DNA of 34,369 bases from Desulfobacteraceae bacterium (GCA_011042305.1 DQXI01000239.1:1-34369), one strand, 5' to 3'. Counted from the stretch's first letter, positions 11,972 through 20,831 are shown. Notes: a model not told the origin generated them from the sequence alone. Numbers and translations: made by a program.

Positions 11972-12092
11972 AGACGCTCGCCGCGCGGGATGCGCAAGGC
12001 GCGCTCGAGGGGCCAGGCAGCTTTTATGAACCGTTGCACCCGCTGCCGCGTGGCGCCGTTGTTTTTTGGAGCAATCATTAAAGGAGGAAGCT

Positions 12093-12722
12093 GTGGCACG
12101 TTACACAGGCTCAGTCTGCCGGCTTTGCCGACGTGAAAACATCAAGCTGTTTCTCAAGGGAGACCGCTGCTATTCGGACAAGTGCGCTTTCGACCGCCGC
12201 GGCTACATCCCCGGGGAGCATGGGCAGCGGCGTGGGCGCAAGATTTCCGACTACGGCATTCAGTTGCGCGAGAAGCAGAAAATCAAGCGGATCTACGGGC
12301 TGACGGAAAAACAGTTCCGTCTCTTTTTCCAGCGGGCTGACCAGAAAAAGGGGGTTACCGGCACCAACCTGCTGGTGATGCTCGAGTGCCGCCTGGATAA
12401 CACGGTTTTCCGCCTGGGGTTCGCCAACAGTCGCAATCAGGCGCGGCATTTCGTCCGCCACGGGCATTTTACCGTCAACGGGCGCCGGGTGGATATCCCC
12501 TCCTACCTGGTGAAAGTTGGCGACGTGATCGAGGTGCGGGAAAAAAGCCGCAAGATTCAGTCCTTGGCCGACGCCCTGGATGCGGTGGTGCGTCGCGGGG
12601 TGCCCCAATGGCTCGAGCTGGAAAAAGAGAACATGAAGGGGGTGGTCAAGAGTCTGCCTGAGCGCGAGGACCTGACGATGCCCATGCAGGAGCAGCTCGT
12701 CGTGGAACTCTACTCCAAGTAG
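12093..12722 (+). CDS. rpsD: 30S ribosomal protein S4 (GTG start; Cys-containing zinc form)
   Basis: [35 protein letters not shown]...; aaggagg precedes GTG 12093. Confidence 0.97.
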   Translation: MARYTGSVCRLCRRENIKLFLKGDRCYSDKCAFDRRGYIPGEHGQRRGRKISDYGIQLREKQKIKRIYGLTEKQFRLFFQRADQKKGVTGTNLLVMLECRLDNTVFRLGFANSRNQARHFVRHGHFTVNGRRVDIPSYLVKVGDVIEVREKSRKIQSLADALDAVVRRGVPQWLELEKENMKGVVKSLPEREDLTMPMQEQLVVELYSK

Positions 12723-12767
12723 GCGAGGCGTGCTTGCTGCCCTTACGCTATCCTTTCGGAGAAGAAA

Positions 12768-13796
12768 ATGTCATCAAATGAGATCATGTACATGAACTGG
12801 CAGCAGATGATTAGGCCAGAGAAGGTCCAGGTGGAAAGCGGACCCAGCTACGGAAAGTTCGTCTGCGAGCCGCTCGAGCGGGGATTCGGCATTACCATCG
12901 GCAATGCCCTGCGGCGGATTATCCTGTCTTCTCTGTACGGGGCGGCCATCGTGTCGGTGAAGTTTGATGACGTGATGCACGAGTTCAGCGTCATTCCCGG
13001 TGTGATGGAGGATGTTTCTGAAATCATTCTGAATTTGAAGGAAGTCCGGCTCAAGGCGAAAGATGCGCAGCCCCACGAGATCCGCATCGCCAAGTCGGGC
13101 GAAGGCAGCGTGACGGCAGCGGACATCGTCAGCCCGGACGGGGGGATCGTCGTTTTGAACCCCGAGCAGCACATCGCCACACTCAGCGGGGGCGCGGTCA
13201 ACATGACGATGCAGGTCCGGGTGGGCAAGGGATACAGCCTGGCTGAAAACAACAAGGATCCCGATGCGCCCATCGGTACGATCCCCATCGATGCGGTTTT
13301 TTCGCCGATCCGAAAAGTCGCTTACGTGGTGGGCAACGCCCGGGTGGGACAGCGCACCGACTACGACAAGTTGACGCTGGAAGTCTGGACCGACGGCAGT
13401 CTCACCCCCGAGGACGCCGTGGCCTTCGCCGCCAAGATCATGAAGGAGCAGCTCAACATCTTCATCAACTTTGACGAATCGGCCGAGCCGGAACCGGATC
13501 AACCGGTGGAGGAGATCGATACGCCCAAGTTCAACGAGAACCTCTACCGCAGCGTCGACGAACTGGAGCTGAGCGTGCGCAGCGCCAACTGCCTCAAGAA
13601 TGCCGAGATTCACCAGATCTGGCAGTTGGTGACCAAGACCGAGGCCGAGATGCTCAAGACGAAGAACTTCGGCCGCAAGTCACTCAACGAAATCAAGGAA
13701 GTCCTCAACGATATGGGCCTGTCGCTCGGGTTGAAGTTGGAAGGGTTTCCGCCACCCGAGGAAGAAACGGAGCAAGGAGAAGAATCGGCGCCATGA
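12768..13796 (+). CDS. rpoA: DNA-directed RNA polymerase subunit alpha
   Basis: [31 protein letters not shown]...; C-terminal domain [15 protein letters not shown]. Confidence 0.98.
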   Translation: MSSNEIMYMNWQQMIRPEKVQVESGPSYGKFVCEPLERGFGITIGNALRRIILSSLYGAAIVSVKFDDVMHEFSVIPGVMEDVSEIILNLKEVRLKAKDAQPHEIRIAKSGEGSVTAADIVSPDGGIVVLNPEQHIATLSGGAVNMTMQVRVGKGYSLAENNKDPDAPIGTIPIDAVFSPIRKVAYVVGNARVGQRTDYDKLTLEVWTDGSLTPEDAVAFAAKIMKEQLNIFINFDESAEPEPDQPVEEIDTPKFNENLYRSVDELELSVRSANCLKNAEIHQIWQLVTKTEAEMLKTKNFGRKSLNEIKEVLNDMGLSLGLKLEGFPPPEEETEQGEESAP

Positions 13797-14365
13797 GACA
13801 TCGCAAATCCGGGACCAAGCTGGGTCGAACCTCGAGCCATAGGAACGCCATGTTGCGCAACATGGTGACATCCCTATTGAAACATGAACGGATCCACACC
13901 ACCGACACCAAGGCCAAGGTGCTGCGCGGATGGGTGGACCACCTGATCACCCTGGCGCGGCGGGGAGACTTGCACGCCCGGCGCCAGGCGCTGGCCATCG
14001 TCCAGGAAGATGCGGTGGTGCACAAGCTTTTCGCCGACGCCAAGGAGCGTTTCGGCAGCTTCAGCAAGGGCGGTTACACCCGGATCGTCAAGCTGGGGCA
14101 TCGGCCGGGTGACGCGGCGCCCATGTCGCTTATCGAGCTGGTGGGCGCACCCGGTGACAAGGGGCCGGCCGCCGGCAAAAAGGCCAAGGCTGGCAAGAAA
14201 GACGCGGCTGATGCCGTGAAGGCGCCAAGCGCCGCCGCAGCGCCGATCCCCGAAGCGGCTCCGGAACCGGTCGCGGAATCTTCCGCCGAGGCGGCCGAGA
14301 CGCCAGACGCGCCGCCGGCAACGGAAGCCCCTGAAGCGGAAGAGCCAAAGAAAGACGCGGAATAA
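13793..14365 (+). CDS. rplQ: 50S ribosomal protein L17 with a long Ala/Pro/Glu-rich C-terminal extension
   Basis: [45 protein letters not shown]...; core followed by about 65-residue low-complexity tail; ATGA overlap with rpoA. Confidence 0.97.
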   Translation: MRHRKSGTKLGRTSSHRNAMLRNMVTSLLKHERIHTTDTKAKVLRGWVDHLITLARRGDLHARRQALAIVQEDAVVHKLFADAKERFGSFSKGGYTRIVKLGHRPGDAAPMSLIELVGAPGDKGPAAGKKAKAGKKDAADAVKAPSAAAAPIPEAAPEPVAESSAEAAETPDAPPATEAPEAEEPKKDAE

Positions 14366-14402
14366 CGACTCGGTATCCGTCCACCGGCGGACCATGGATA
14401 TG

Positions 14403-14442
14403 AAAAGACGCGCCGTCCCGATATCGGGACGGCGCGTCTTTT
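14403..14442. terminator. Perfect 40-bp palindrome with terminal A4/T4, bidirectional intrinsic terminator between convergent rplQ and gcdA-like genes
   Basis: aaaagacgcgccgtcccgat|atcgggacggcgcgtctttt followed by tt; read in both directions it gives a GC stem plus U-run. Confidence 0.93.
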
Positions 14443-16176
14443 TTAGCCCCGGATCACCCGCGGCAGGAGCATCTGGTGGTGGGCGCAGATGCTGCGCGGA
14501 TTCTGGTAGGCGGCGGCGGTGAAGGCTTTCAGGTAGTCGCGCAGGCGGCCCAGGGTCACCACCTCGTCCACCAGGCCGTGGCGGGCGCAGTAGATCGGCC
14601 GCGAGTTGGCGTAGTACTGGGCCGCCATCTCGTTCATCTTTTCGATGACCGGCTCCAGGGGCCGGCCGGCCTTCTTTTCCTTGAGCAGGCGCCGGCTGTA
14701 GCTGGCGGCAGCGGCCGTCTCTCCGTGCATCACGTAAATCTCGGTGGCGGCGGTGCCCAGGGTGAAGGCGTTGTGCCGGGTGGCGGTGGGACCGCCCATG
14801 ATGTAATGGGAGGCGGCCGAGCCCTTGCGCAGCACCACCAGCAGCATGGGTACCTGGGTCTGCTGGATCGAGTAGATCAGGCTTTGGCCCAGCCCGAGCA
14901 GTTCGGCTTTCTCGGCCGCGTCACCCACGTCGATGCCGGTGGTGTCCTGGAACCAGACAATGGGGACCCGGTCGCGGCCGCAGAAGGTGACAAACTCGTT
15001 CATCTTGACGAGCCCCTGGCGGTAGAGCTTGCCGCCGATGCCCGGGTAGTCGGCGTACTCGGGATACCCCTCGCCGAGGATGCCCTGGCGATTGCCGATG
15101 CAGCCCACCAGCAGGCCGTCGATCTTGCAGAGGCCGGTGTAGATTTCCGGGCCGTAGTCCGGGCGGTATTCCAGGTGCTGGCTGCCGTCCACCAGGCGCG
15201 CCAAAACCTGCTCGAACTCGTAGGCCCGCTTCTGGTTGAAAGGCAGCAGCCGGTAGAGATCCTCCACCGGAAACAGCGGCTCGGCCGGCTCGGCCACCCG
15301 AAAGAAGCGCGGGTTGTAGCCGGGCATGTCCTTCATGTACTCGCGGATTCCGTCCAGGACCCCTTTTTCATCCTCGTAGACGTGGCGGAAAAAACCGGTG
15401 GCCTCGTGGTGGATCGCCACGGAACCGGGGGGCTCCACCTTGTACTGGGCCGCGGCCCGGATCAGGGCTTCGGCGCCTTCCAGGTCGAAGTAGCCCTTGG
15501 GGCTCATGCCCGAGAGGATGCCGCCGCCGCCCACGGCCATGTTGGCGTCCTTGTGGGCGATGAGCAGGGTGGGGCTGATGCTGTGGTAGCCGCCGCCGGC
15601 GGGGTTGGTGCCGTAGATGGCCGCCAACAGAGGAATGCCTTCGATTTGAAGTTCGGCGTTGCGGAAAAAGGTCGTCCCGCCGCCGCGACGGCCTCCGTAG
15701 AATTTCTCCTGGTCGGGCAATTTGATGCCGCTGCAGTTGACCAGCCAGATCAAGGGGAGGTTGAGACGCTTGGAAAGATCGGTGACCCGGTGAACGTTTT
15801 CCGCTTGGCCGGAGAGCCAGGCCCCGGCGAGCACCTTGTTGTCAAAGCCGATGACCACGGCCCACTTGCCGGCGATGCGACCGATCCCGTCGATGACATT
15901 GTTGGTGCCCTCAGGGTTGTCGTCCGGGTTGTAGAGGGTGTGCAGCGGGAACCAGGTGCCCGGGTCGATGAGGTACTCCAGCCGCTGCCAAACGGTGAGC
16001 TGGCCCCGGGCGTTGATTTTTTCGGCGGGAAACCCGGCGTTGCGCACCGCTTCGACGGCCTCGGCCACATCCTGTTCGACGGCTTTTAGATCGCCTTGAT
16101 TCTGCTCGGCTTCAGCAATTTGCCCCGCGGTCAGGGGCCGCCCGAAAGTGGGCATCTTCTCGAAGTAGGGTTTCAT
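14443..16176 (-). CDS. gcdA: Carboxyltransferase, glutaconyl-CoA decarboxylase alpha subunit-like (GcdA)
   Basis: 577 aa; MKPYFEKMPTFGRPL...NCSGIKLPDQEKFYGGRRGGGTTFFRNAELQIEGIPLLAAIYGTNPAGGGYHSISPTLLIAHKDANMAVGGGGI...GIGGKLYRQGLVKMNEFVTFCGRDRVPIVWFQDTTGIDVGDAAEKAELLGLGQSLIYSIQ; strong recall-level match to Acidaminococcus GcdA along the full length. Confidence 0.87.
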   Translation of the reverse strand: MKPYFEKMPTFGRPLTAGQIAEAEQNQGDLKAVEQDVAEAVEAVRNAGFPAEKINARGQLTVWQRLEYLIDPGTWFPLHTLYNPDDNPEGTNNVIDGIGRIAGKWAVVIGFDNKVLAGAWLSGQAENVHRVTDLSKRLNLPLIWLVNCSGIKLPDQEKFYGGRRGGGTTFFRNAELQIEGIPLLAAIYGTNPAGGGYHSISPTLLIAHKDANMAVGGGGILSGMSPKGYFDLEGAEALIRAAAQYKVEPPGSVAIHHEATGFFRHVYEDEKGVLDGIREYMKDMPGYNPRFFRVAEPAEPLFPVEDLYRLLPFNQKRAYEFEQVLARLVDGSQHLEYRPDYGPEIYTGLCKIDGLLVGCIGNRQGILGEGYPEYADYPGIGGKLYRQGLVKMNEFVTFCGRDRVPIVWFQDTTGIDVGDAAEKAELLGLGQSLIYSIQQTQVPMLLVVLRKGSAASHYIMGGPTATRHNAFTLGTAATEIYVMHGETAAAASYSRRLLKEKKAGRPLEPVIEKMNEMAAQYYANSRPIYCARHGLVDEVVTLGRLRDYLKAFTAAAYQNPRSICAHHQMLLPRVIRG

Positions 16177-16246
16177 GATCCGGTCTCCGATGCGAGGAAA
16201 GTGAACGCGGCGGCACCGGCGCGCAGCGGTGCCGTAACCGGAACCG

Positions 16247-16276
16247 ATATTAAAAGGGGCGGTTCGCAGGTGTCAA
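16247..16276 (-). promoter_or_regulatory. Candidate sigma70-type promoter for the gcdA-like gene
   Basis: Minus strand TTGACA (16276-16271) - 18 nt - TAATAT (16252-16247); about 65-70 nt upstream of the ATG at 16176. Confidence 0.6.
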
Positions 16277-16394
16277 CAGAAACCATGGGGGCGTCGGTTC
16301 CACCTTCCTCCTGGCCCGGGCCGGGTGCGGTCAAAAAAATCGCGGTCGGCCCGGCTTTCCAGCGCCGGCCCCAACCTGCCGGCGGCCGGGCCGG

Positions 16395-16423
16395 TTGACG
16401 CATCCGGTGGCGTCCGCTATAAA
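16395..16423 (+). promoter_or_regulatory. Candidate sigma70-type promoter for the hgdB/hgdA/hgdC-like operon
   Basis: TTGACG (16395-16400) - 17 nt - TATAAA (16418-16423); about 65 nt upstream of the ATG at 16489. Confidence 0.65.
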
Positions 16424-16488
16424 GACTCGCGTTTTGCGCTGCCATCGGATCCGTTCGCGGTCGGACCCGCCACCTGAGGAGCTGCTCC

Positions 16489-17607
16489 ATGTTTCAGCTT
16501 GATCCGTTGTTTTCCCGGATTGCCGCCGACCCGCTCGCCTACGCCCGACAGTGGAAGGCAGACACCGGGTGCCCGGTGATCGGAACCCTCTGCAGCTACG
16601 CTCCCGAGGAGATCATCGCCGCCGCCGGCGGCCTCCCCCTGCGCCTGCTCACCACCGGTGCCGGGGACCAGGGGGCTGACGCGCATCTGCAGGCCTATAG
16701 CTGCAGCCTGGTGCGCGGTGCCCTGTCCGATTGGCTGCAGGGGCGCCTGGCGGCCCTCGACGGCACCGTGTTCGCCCATACCTGCGATTCCATGCAGCGG
16801 CTCAGCGACATCTGGCGCCTCGCTAGCCGGGATCGGTTTCATGCCGATGTGCTCTGGCCGGCCACGGTGACTGCCCCCGGTGCCGAGGCTTACGGCGTGG
16901 AGCTGCTCAAGGACTTTGCCGCCGCTTATGGTCGCTATTTTAATACGGATGTGGACGATTCGGCTCTGACCTCAACCGTTCGGCTCTACAACCGGATCCG
17001 CGGCCGGCTCCGGCAGCTCTACGCCCTGCGGCGGGAGCGGCCCGGCCTGGTGCCCGGCCGCGATTGGCTGGCGGTGATGCGGGCGGCGATGGTGATGGAC
17101 CGCCAGGCCCTGGCCGAAGCCCTGGATGCGATGGCCGCTGCCTTGGCAGAGCAGTCGGCGCCGGCCTTCGAAGGCAAGCGCCTAGTGCTGGCCGGCGGCG
17201 TCTGCGAGGCCCCGGCCATCTACGAGATTATCGAAGGGGCCGGGGGCGAGGTGGTCTGGGACGACCTGTGCACCGGTTGGCGTTACGCCGCTGGCCAGAT
17301 CGAGGAGACCGAAGAGGTCTGGACGGCCCTGGCCCGGCGCTACCTGCGACGCAGCGTTTGTCCGGCCAAGCACGCCGGGTTGACCAGCCGGGCGGATGAA
17401 CTGATCGCCGCGGCCCGCCAGGCGCAAGCCGACGGGGTGATCTTCCTCTACCTGAAGTTTTGCGATCCCCACTTGTTCGACTATCCGTATCTCAAGCAGC
17501 GGCTCGGCGATGCCGGCCTGCCCTGCCTGATGGTGGAGCTGGAGGAGCCTCGGGCCGCCGCAGGGCAGCTGCGCACCCGCTGCGAAGCCTTCATCGAAAT
17601 GCTTTAG
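16489..17607 (+). CDS. 2-hydroxyacyl-CoA dehydratase D-component subunit, HgdB-like
   Basis: 372 aa; TGCPVIGTLCSYAPEEIIAAAGGLPL...HTCDSMQRLSDIW...LYNRIRGRLRQLY...LKFCDPHLFDYPYLKQ; fold-family Cys/motif pattern of HgdB/BcrB-type proteins. Confidence 0.9.
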   Translation: MFQLDPLFSRIAADPLAYARQWKADTGCPVIGTLCSYAPEEIIAAAGGLPLRLLTTGAGDQGADAHLQAYSCSLVRGALSDWLQGRLAALDGTVFAHTCDSMQRLSDIWRLASRDRFHADVLWPATVTAPGAEAYGVELLKDFAAAYGRYFNTDVDDSALTSTVRLYNRIRGRLRQLYALRRERPGLVPGRDWLAVMRAAMVMDRQALAEALDAMAAALAEQSAPAFEGKRLVLAGGVCEAPAIYEIIEGAGGEVVWDDLCTGWRYAAGQIEETEEVWTALARRYLRRSVCPAKHAGLTSRADELIAAARQAQADGVIFLYLKFCDPHLFDYPYLKQRLGDAGLPCLMVELEEPRAAAGQLRTRCEAFIEML

Positions 17608-17620
17608 CAAGGAGCTGTGA

Positions 17621-18868
17621 ATGACTGGGGACCCCGCCCGCGAAAGGCGCAAGATCCGGTGCGTCTCACGAATGAAAGAGATCATGACCCGCTACTACAT
17701 CGAGGCCAAGACTGCCGCCGACAACGGCCGCAAGGTGGCCTGGATCACCAGCGGCGGCCCGGTGGAGCCGCTCATCGCCATGGACGTGATTCCGGTGTAC
17801 CCGGAAAACCACGGTGCCATGATCGGCGCGGCCAAGATGGGCCGGGATCTGTGCGAGAAGGCCGAGGCCATGGGCTACAGCAGCGATTTGTGCGCCTACG
17901 CCCGGGCCGACATCGGGGCGGCTCCCATCGACGGCGGGCCCATCGGCGGCCTGCCGCGGCCGGACATGCTCGTTTGCTGCAACAACATTTGCGGCACGGT
18001 GCTCAAGTGGTACGAGATCCAGGCCCGCGCTTTCGACGTGCCCCTGTTCGTTCTCGATACCCCCGTGTGCCACACCGGGTGCAGCGACGCCGCGCGGCGC
18101 TACGTGGCCGGCCAGATCCGGGAGTACATCGGGTTCCTGGAGGCGGTCTGCGGCCGTCCCATGGACTACGAGCGCATGGCGGCCGTGGGCCGCCTGTCCA
18201 TCGAGGGGCAGCGCCTCTGGCAGGCGGTGCTGGACACGGCAATCCATCGGCCGGCGCCCCTGAGCGCTTTCGACGCTTTCTTTCACCTGGCCCTGATCGT
18301 GACCCTGCGGGGCACCCAGACCGCGGTGGACTACTACCGCGAGCTGCTGGCCGAGATGCGCCAGCGCATCGCCGAGGGCATCGGCGCGGTGGCCGAGGAG
18401 CGCTACCGGCTGCTGTGGGACAACCTGCCCATCTGGTACCGCACCCGGTGGCTCTCGGAGCGCTTCGCCGCCCACGGCGCCTGCCTGGTGGCCGATACCT
18501 ACACCTCGGCTTGGTGTTCCTCGCTGCCCTACTTGGACGAAAACGATTTCATTGCCTCCATGGCCGAGGGCTACACCCGCATCTACCTGAACCTGGGCAT
18601 CGACCAGATGGCTGAAGCGGTGATCGGCATGATCGACAAGTACGCCGTCGACGGCCTGGTGATGCACTCCAACCGCAGCTGCAAACCGTATTCACTCGGG
18701 CAGCACGATATCCAGCGCATCGTGGCCGAGCGCCGCGGGCTGCCCACGTTGATGATCGAGGCGGACATGGTGGACCCGCGCGCCTTCTCCGAAAGCCAGG
18801 TGGAAACCCGCATCGACGCCTTCATGGAAATGATCAAAGCCCGCGGACCGCGGGGGGAGGGCGCCTGA
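17621..18868 (+). CDS. 2-hydroxyacyl-CoA dehydratase D-component subunit, HgdA-like
   Basis: GRKVAWITSGGPVEPLIAMDVIPVYPENHGAMIGAAKMGRDLCEKAEAMGYSSDLCAYARAD...PDMLVCCNNICGTVLKWYE...LVMHSNRSCKPYSLGQHDIQR; start 17621 (good SD aaggag) or 17672. Confidence 0.9.
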   Translation: MTGDPARERRKIRCVSRMKEIMTRYYIEAKTAADNGRKVAWITSGGPVEPLIAMDVIPVYPENHGAMIGAAKMGRDLCEKAEAMGYSSDLCAYARADIGAAPIDGGPIGGLPRPDMLVCCNNICGTVLKWYEIQARAFDVPLFVLDTPVCHTGCSDAARRYVAGQIREYIGFLEAVCGRPMDYERMAAVGRLSIEGQRLWQAVLDTAIHRPAPLSAFDAFFHLALIVTLRGTQTAVDYYRELLAEMRQRIAEGIGAVAEERYRLLWDNLPIWYRTRWLSERFAAHGACLVADTYTSAWCSSLPYLDENDFIASMAEGYTRIYLNLGIDQMAEAVIGMIDKYAVDGLVMHSNRSCKPYSLGQHDIQRIVAERRGLPTLMIEADMVDPRAFSESQVETRIDAFMEMIKARGPRGEGA

Positions 18869-18869
18869 G

Positions 18870-19634
18870 ATGATCAGTGCCGGCATCGACGTGGGATCCA
18901 TTTCCACCAAGGCGGCCCTGGTGCAGGACGGTCGGCTGGTGCACTCGGTGGTGATCGCCACCGGCTACAACGCCCGGCGGGCCGCCGACAATGTCTTCGA
19001 GGCCGTGGTTTCCGGCGCCGGCCTGCGGGCCCCGGACGTGGCGCGCATCGTGGCCACCGGCTACGGCCGCAACAGCGTGGTCTTCGCGGACCGGACGGTC
19101 ACCGAGATCACCTGCCATGCCGCCGGGGCCTACTTCACCGACCCGGCGGTGCGCTGCGTCATCGACATCGGGGGACAGGACAGCAAGGCCATCGCCCTGG
19201 ACGAAGACGGTCGGGTGCGCGATTTCGTGATGAACGACAAGTGCGCCGCGGGTACGGGGCGGTTCCTGGAGGTGATGGCCCGGGCCCTGGAAGTCGACCT
19301 GGAGGCCTTCGGCGAGATGGCCCGGGAGGCGGATCGGCCCGCCAAGATCAGCAGCCTGTGCACGGTGTTCGCCGAATCGGAGGTCATCAGCCTCATCGCC
19401 CAGGGGGAGGTGCGGGCCAACATCATCGCCGGCATCCACGACAGCATTGCCGCACGGGTGGCGGCCATGGCCCGGCGCATCGGGGTGACGCCGCCGGTGA
19501 TGATGACCGGCGGGGTGGCGCGCAACAGCGGCGTGGTCGAGGCCCTGGCACGCCAGATCGGGGACTCCATCGTGGTTACGGAATTCGCCCAGATCAACGG
19601 GGCGTTGGGAGCGGCGCTGCTGGCGGCGGGATAG
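18870..19634 (+). CDS. hgdC: 2-hydroxyacyl-CoA dehydratase activator ATPase (HgdC/BadF/BcrA family)
   Basis: GIDVGSISTKAALV...VATGYGRNSVVFADRTVTEITCHAAGA...VIDIGGQDSKAIALDEDGRVRDFVMNDKCAAGTGRFLEVMA...CTVFAESEVISLIA; Cys pair for inter-subunit 4Fe-4S. Confidence 0.93.
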   Translation: MISAGIDVGSISTKAALVQDGRLVHSVVIATGYNARRAADNVFEAVVSGAGLRAPDVARIVATGYGRNSVVFADRTVTEITCHAAGAYFTDPAVRCVIDIGGQDSKAIALDEDGRVRDFVMNDKCAAGTGRFLEVMARALEVDLEAFGEMAREADRPAKISSLCTVFAESEVISLIAQGEVRANIIAGIHDSIAARVAAMARRIGVTPPVMMTGGVARNSGVVEALARQIGDSIVVTEFAQINGALGAALLAAG

Positions 19635-19727
19635 GGCGGTGGAGGAGGGGCAGGTTTTGAACAGCGGGCAGAATGGACCAAGTGGACTGGGCGGACACAG
19701 ATAGCGCAGAGGGAAGCAATCCCAGTT

Positions 19728-20459
19728 TCAGATTTCGACGATGTCGAAGCGGTTGCCCAACAGGTCCACCAGCAGTAGCTTGCGCCGCAGCCCGGTGCCG
19801 ATGCCCAGCAGGCGCTTGATCGCTTCGCTGCATGCCAGGCTCGCCAGGGCGATGACGGTATAGGGCAGCACTCCCAGGCGGATTTCGGCGCCGCGCTCGG
19901 GAGTACTTTCGGCAGGCCCGTAGATGGTCTCCAGCCCCGGGTCCTGGGGTTCGATGATCGTCAGCTGGCCCGAGGCACCGGCCACCGCGGCCGAGACCAT
20001 GGGAATGTCCAGTTGCCGCGCCGCCGCCTGGACCGTGAAGCGTGCCGGCAGGTTGTCGAGGCAGTCCATGACCAAGTGGCTGCCGCCAAGGACTTCGGCC
20101 GCGTTCTTCGCTTCCAGGTGCCGGGGAACGCAGTGAACACGGACGGAAGGATTGATCAGGGAAATCCGATCCGCGGCGGCCTCGGCCTTGGGCAGCCCCA
20201 GGGTCTGCGCGGTGCACAGCAGTTGGCGGTTGAGGTTGGTCGCCTCGAAGCGATCGCCGTCCACCAGGGTCAAGGCGCCGACGCCGATGCGGGCCAAAAT
20301 TTCCACCGTGGCGCCGCCCAAGCCCCCCAGCCCCACCACCGCCACGTGGGCGCGCCGCAGCATGGCCTGCTGCGCCTCGGTGATCGATTCACGGTTGCGC
20401 AGGTAGCGCTGCCCGTCTTCATGGGCCGCGGCCGTGGAAGAGGACTGGGGCGGCGTCAT
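19728..20459 (-). CDS. ThiF/MoeB/HesA-family E1-like adenylyltransferase lacking CxxC zinc motifs
   Basis: [45 protein letters not shown]...HLVMDCLDNLPARF. Confidence 0.9.
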   Translation of the reverse strand: MTPPQSSSTAAAHEDGQRYLRNRESITEAQQAMLRRAHVAVVGLGGLGGATVEILARIGVGALTLVDGDRFEATNLNRQLLCTAQTLGLPKAEAAADRISLINPSVRVHCVPRHLEAKNAAEVLGGSHLVMDCLDNLPARFTVQAAARQLDIPMVSAAVAGASGQLTIIEPQDPGLETIYGPAESTPERGAEIRLGVLPYTVIALASLACSEAIKRLLGIGTGLRRKLLLVDLLGNRFDIVEI

Positions 20460-20462
20460 GGT

Positions 20463-20696
20463 TCACCCCCCTCCCACCGGGGGAAAGACCCCGAGCCGGT
20501 CGCCGTCTTCGAGCACCCGTTGCAGGTCAACCTTGCGGCCATTGACGAAGACCAGCTTGACCTGGTCGCCAGGCACCTTGAGCCCGGCCAGCGCTTCACC
20601 GACCGTGGTGCCGGAGGGCAGGGGGTGGTTGCTGGCCGAAGGCGGTTCGAGGCCTCTGAGGCTCGCATAGAGGCGGATTTGAACCCGGATGGACAT
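20463..20696 (-). CDS. MoaD/ThiS-family sulfur-carrier protein
   Basis: MSIRVQIRLYASLRG...DQVKLVFVNGRKVDLQRVLEDGDRLGVFPPVGGG*; beta-grasp pattern with C-terminal Gly; start refined from the 20765 ORF; 3-nt gap to the E1 gene. Confidence 0.88.
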   Translation of the reverse strand: MSIRVQIRLYASLRGLEPPSASNHPLPSGTTVGEALAGLKVPGDQVKLVFVNGRKVDLQRVLEDGDRLGVFPPVGGG

Positions 20697-20831
20697 GGGG
20701 CGTCTCCCGTGGCCGGAGCCAAAAGGGCGCTGGGCTGATGGGCAAGGCCCAACGCATCTGTGCACTGCGGCTCAAACCATAAAAACAACCGGTGTCCAAG
20801 TCAAGCGCGGGCGCTTTTTACCACGCGGACC

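Noticed and set aside
10739-14431. Repeated 15-mer cccgatatcgggacg (secY-infA gap at 10739 and rplQ terminator at 14417)
   Set aside because: Short palindromic string shared twice in a GC-rich 34-kb window; chance expectation is not negligible, no further copies noticed.
14476-16089. 537-aa plus-strand ORF
   Set aside because: Antisense of the gcdA-like gene, with no recognisable domain; the minus-strand frame has full-length homology.
17617-18615. 332-aa plus-strand ORF overlapping the HgdA-like gene
   Set aside because: Out-of-frame Arg/Pro/Gly/His-rich translation of the same DNA; the other frame encodes the conserved dehydratase subunit.
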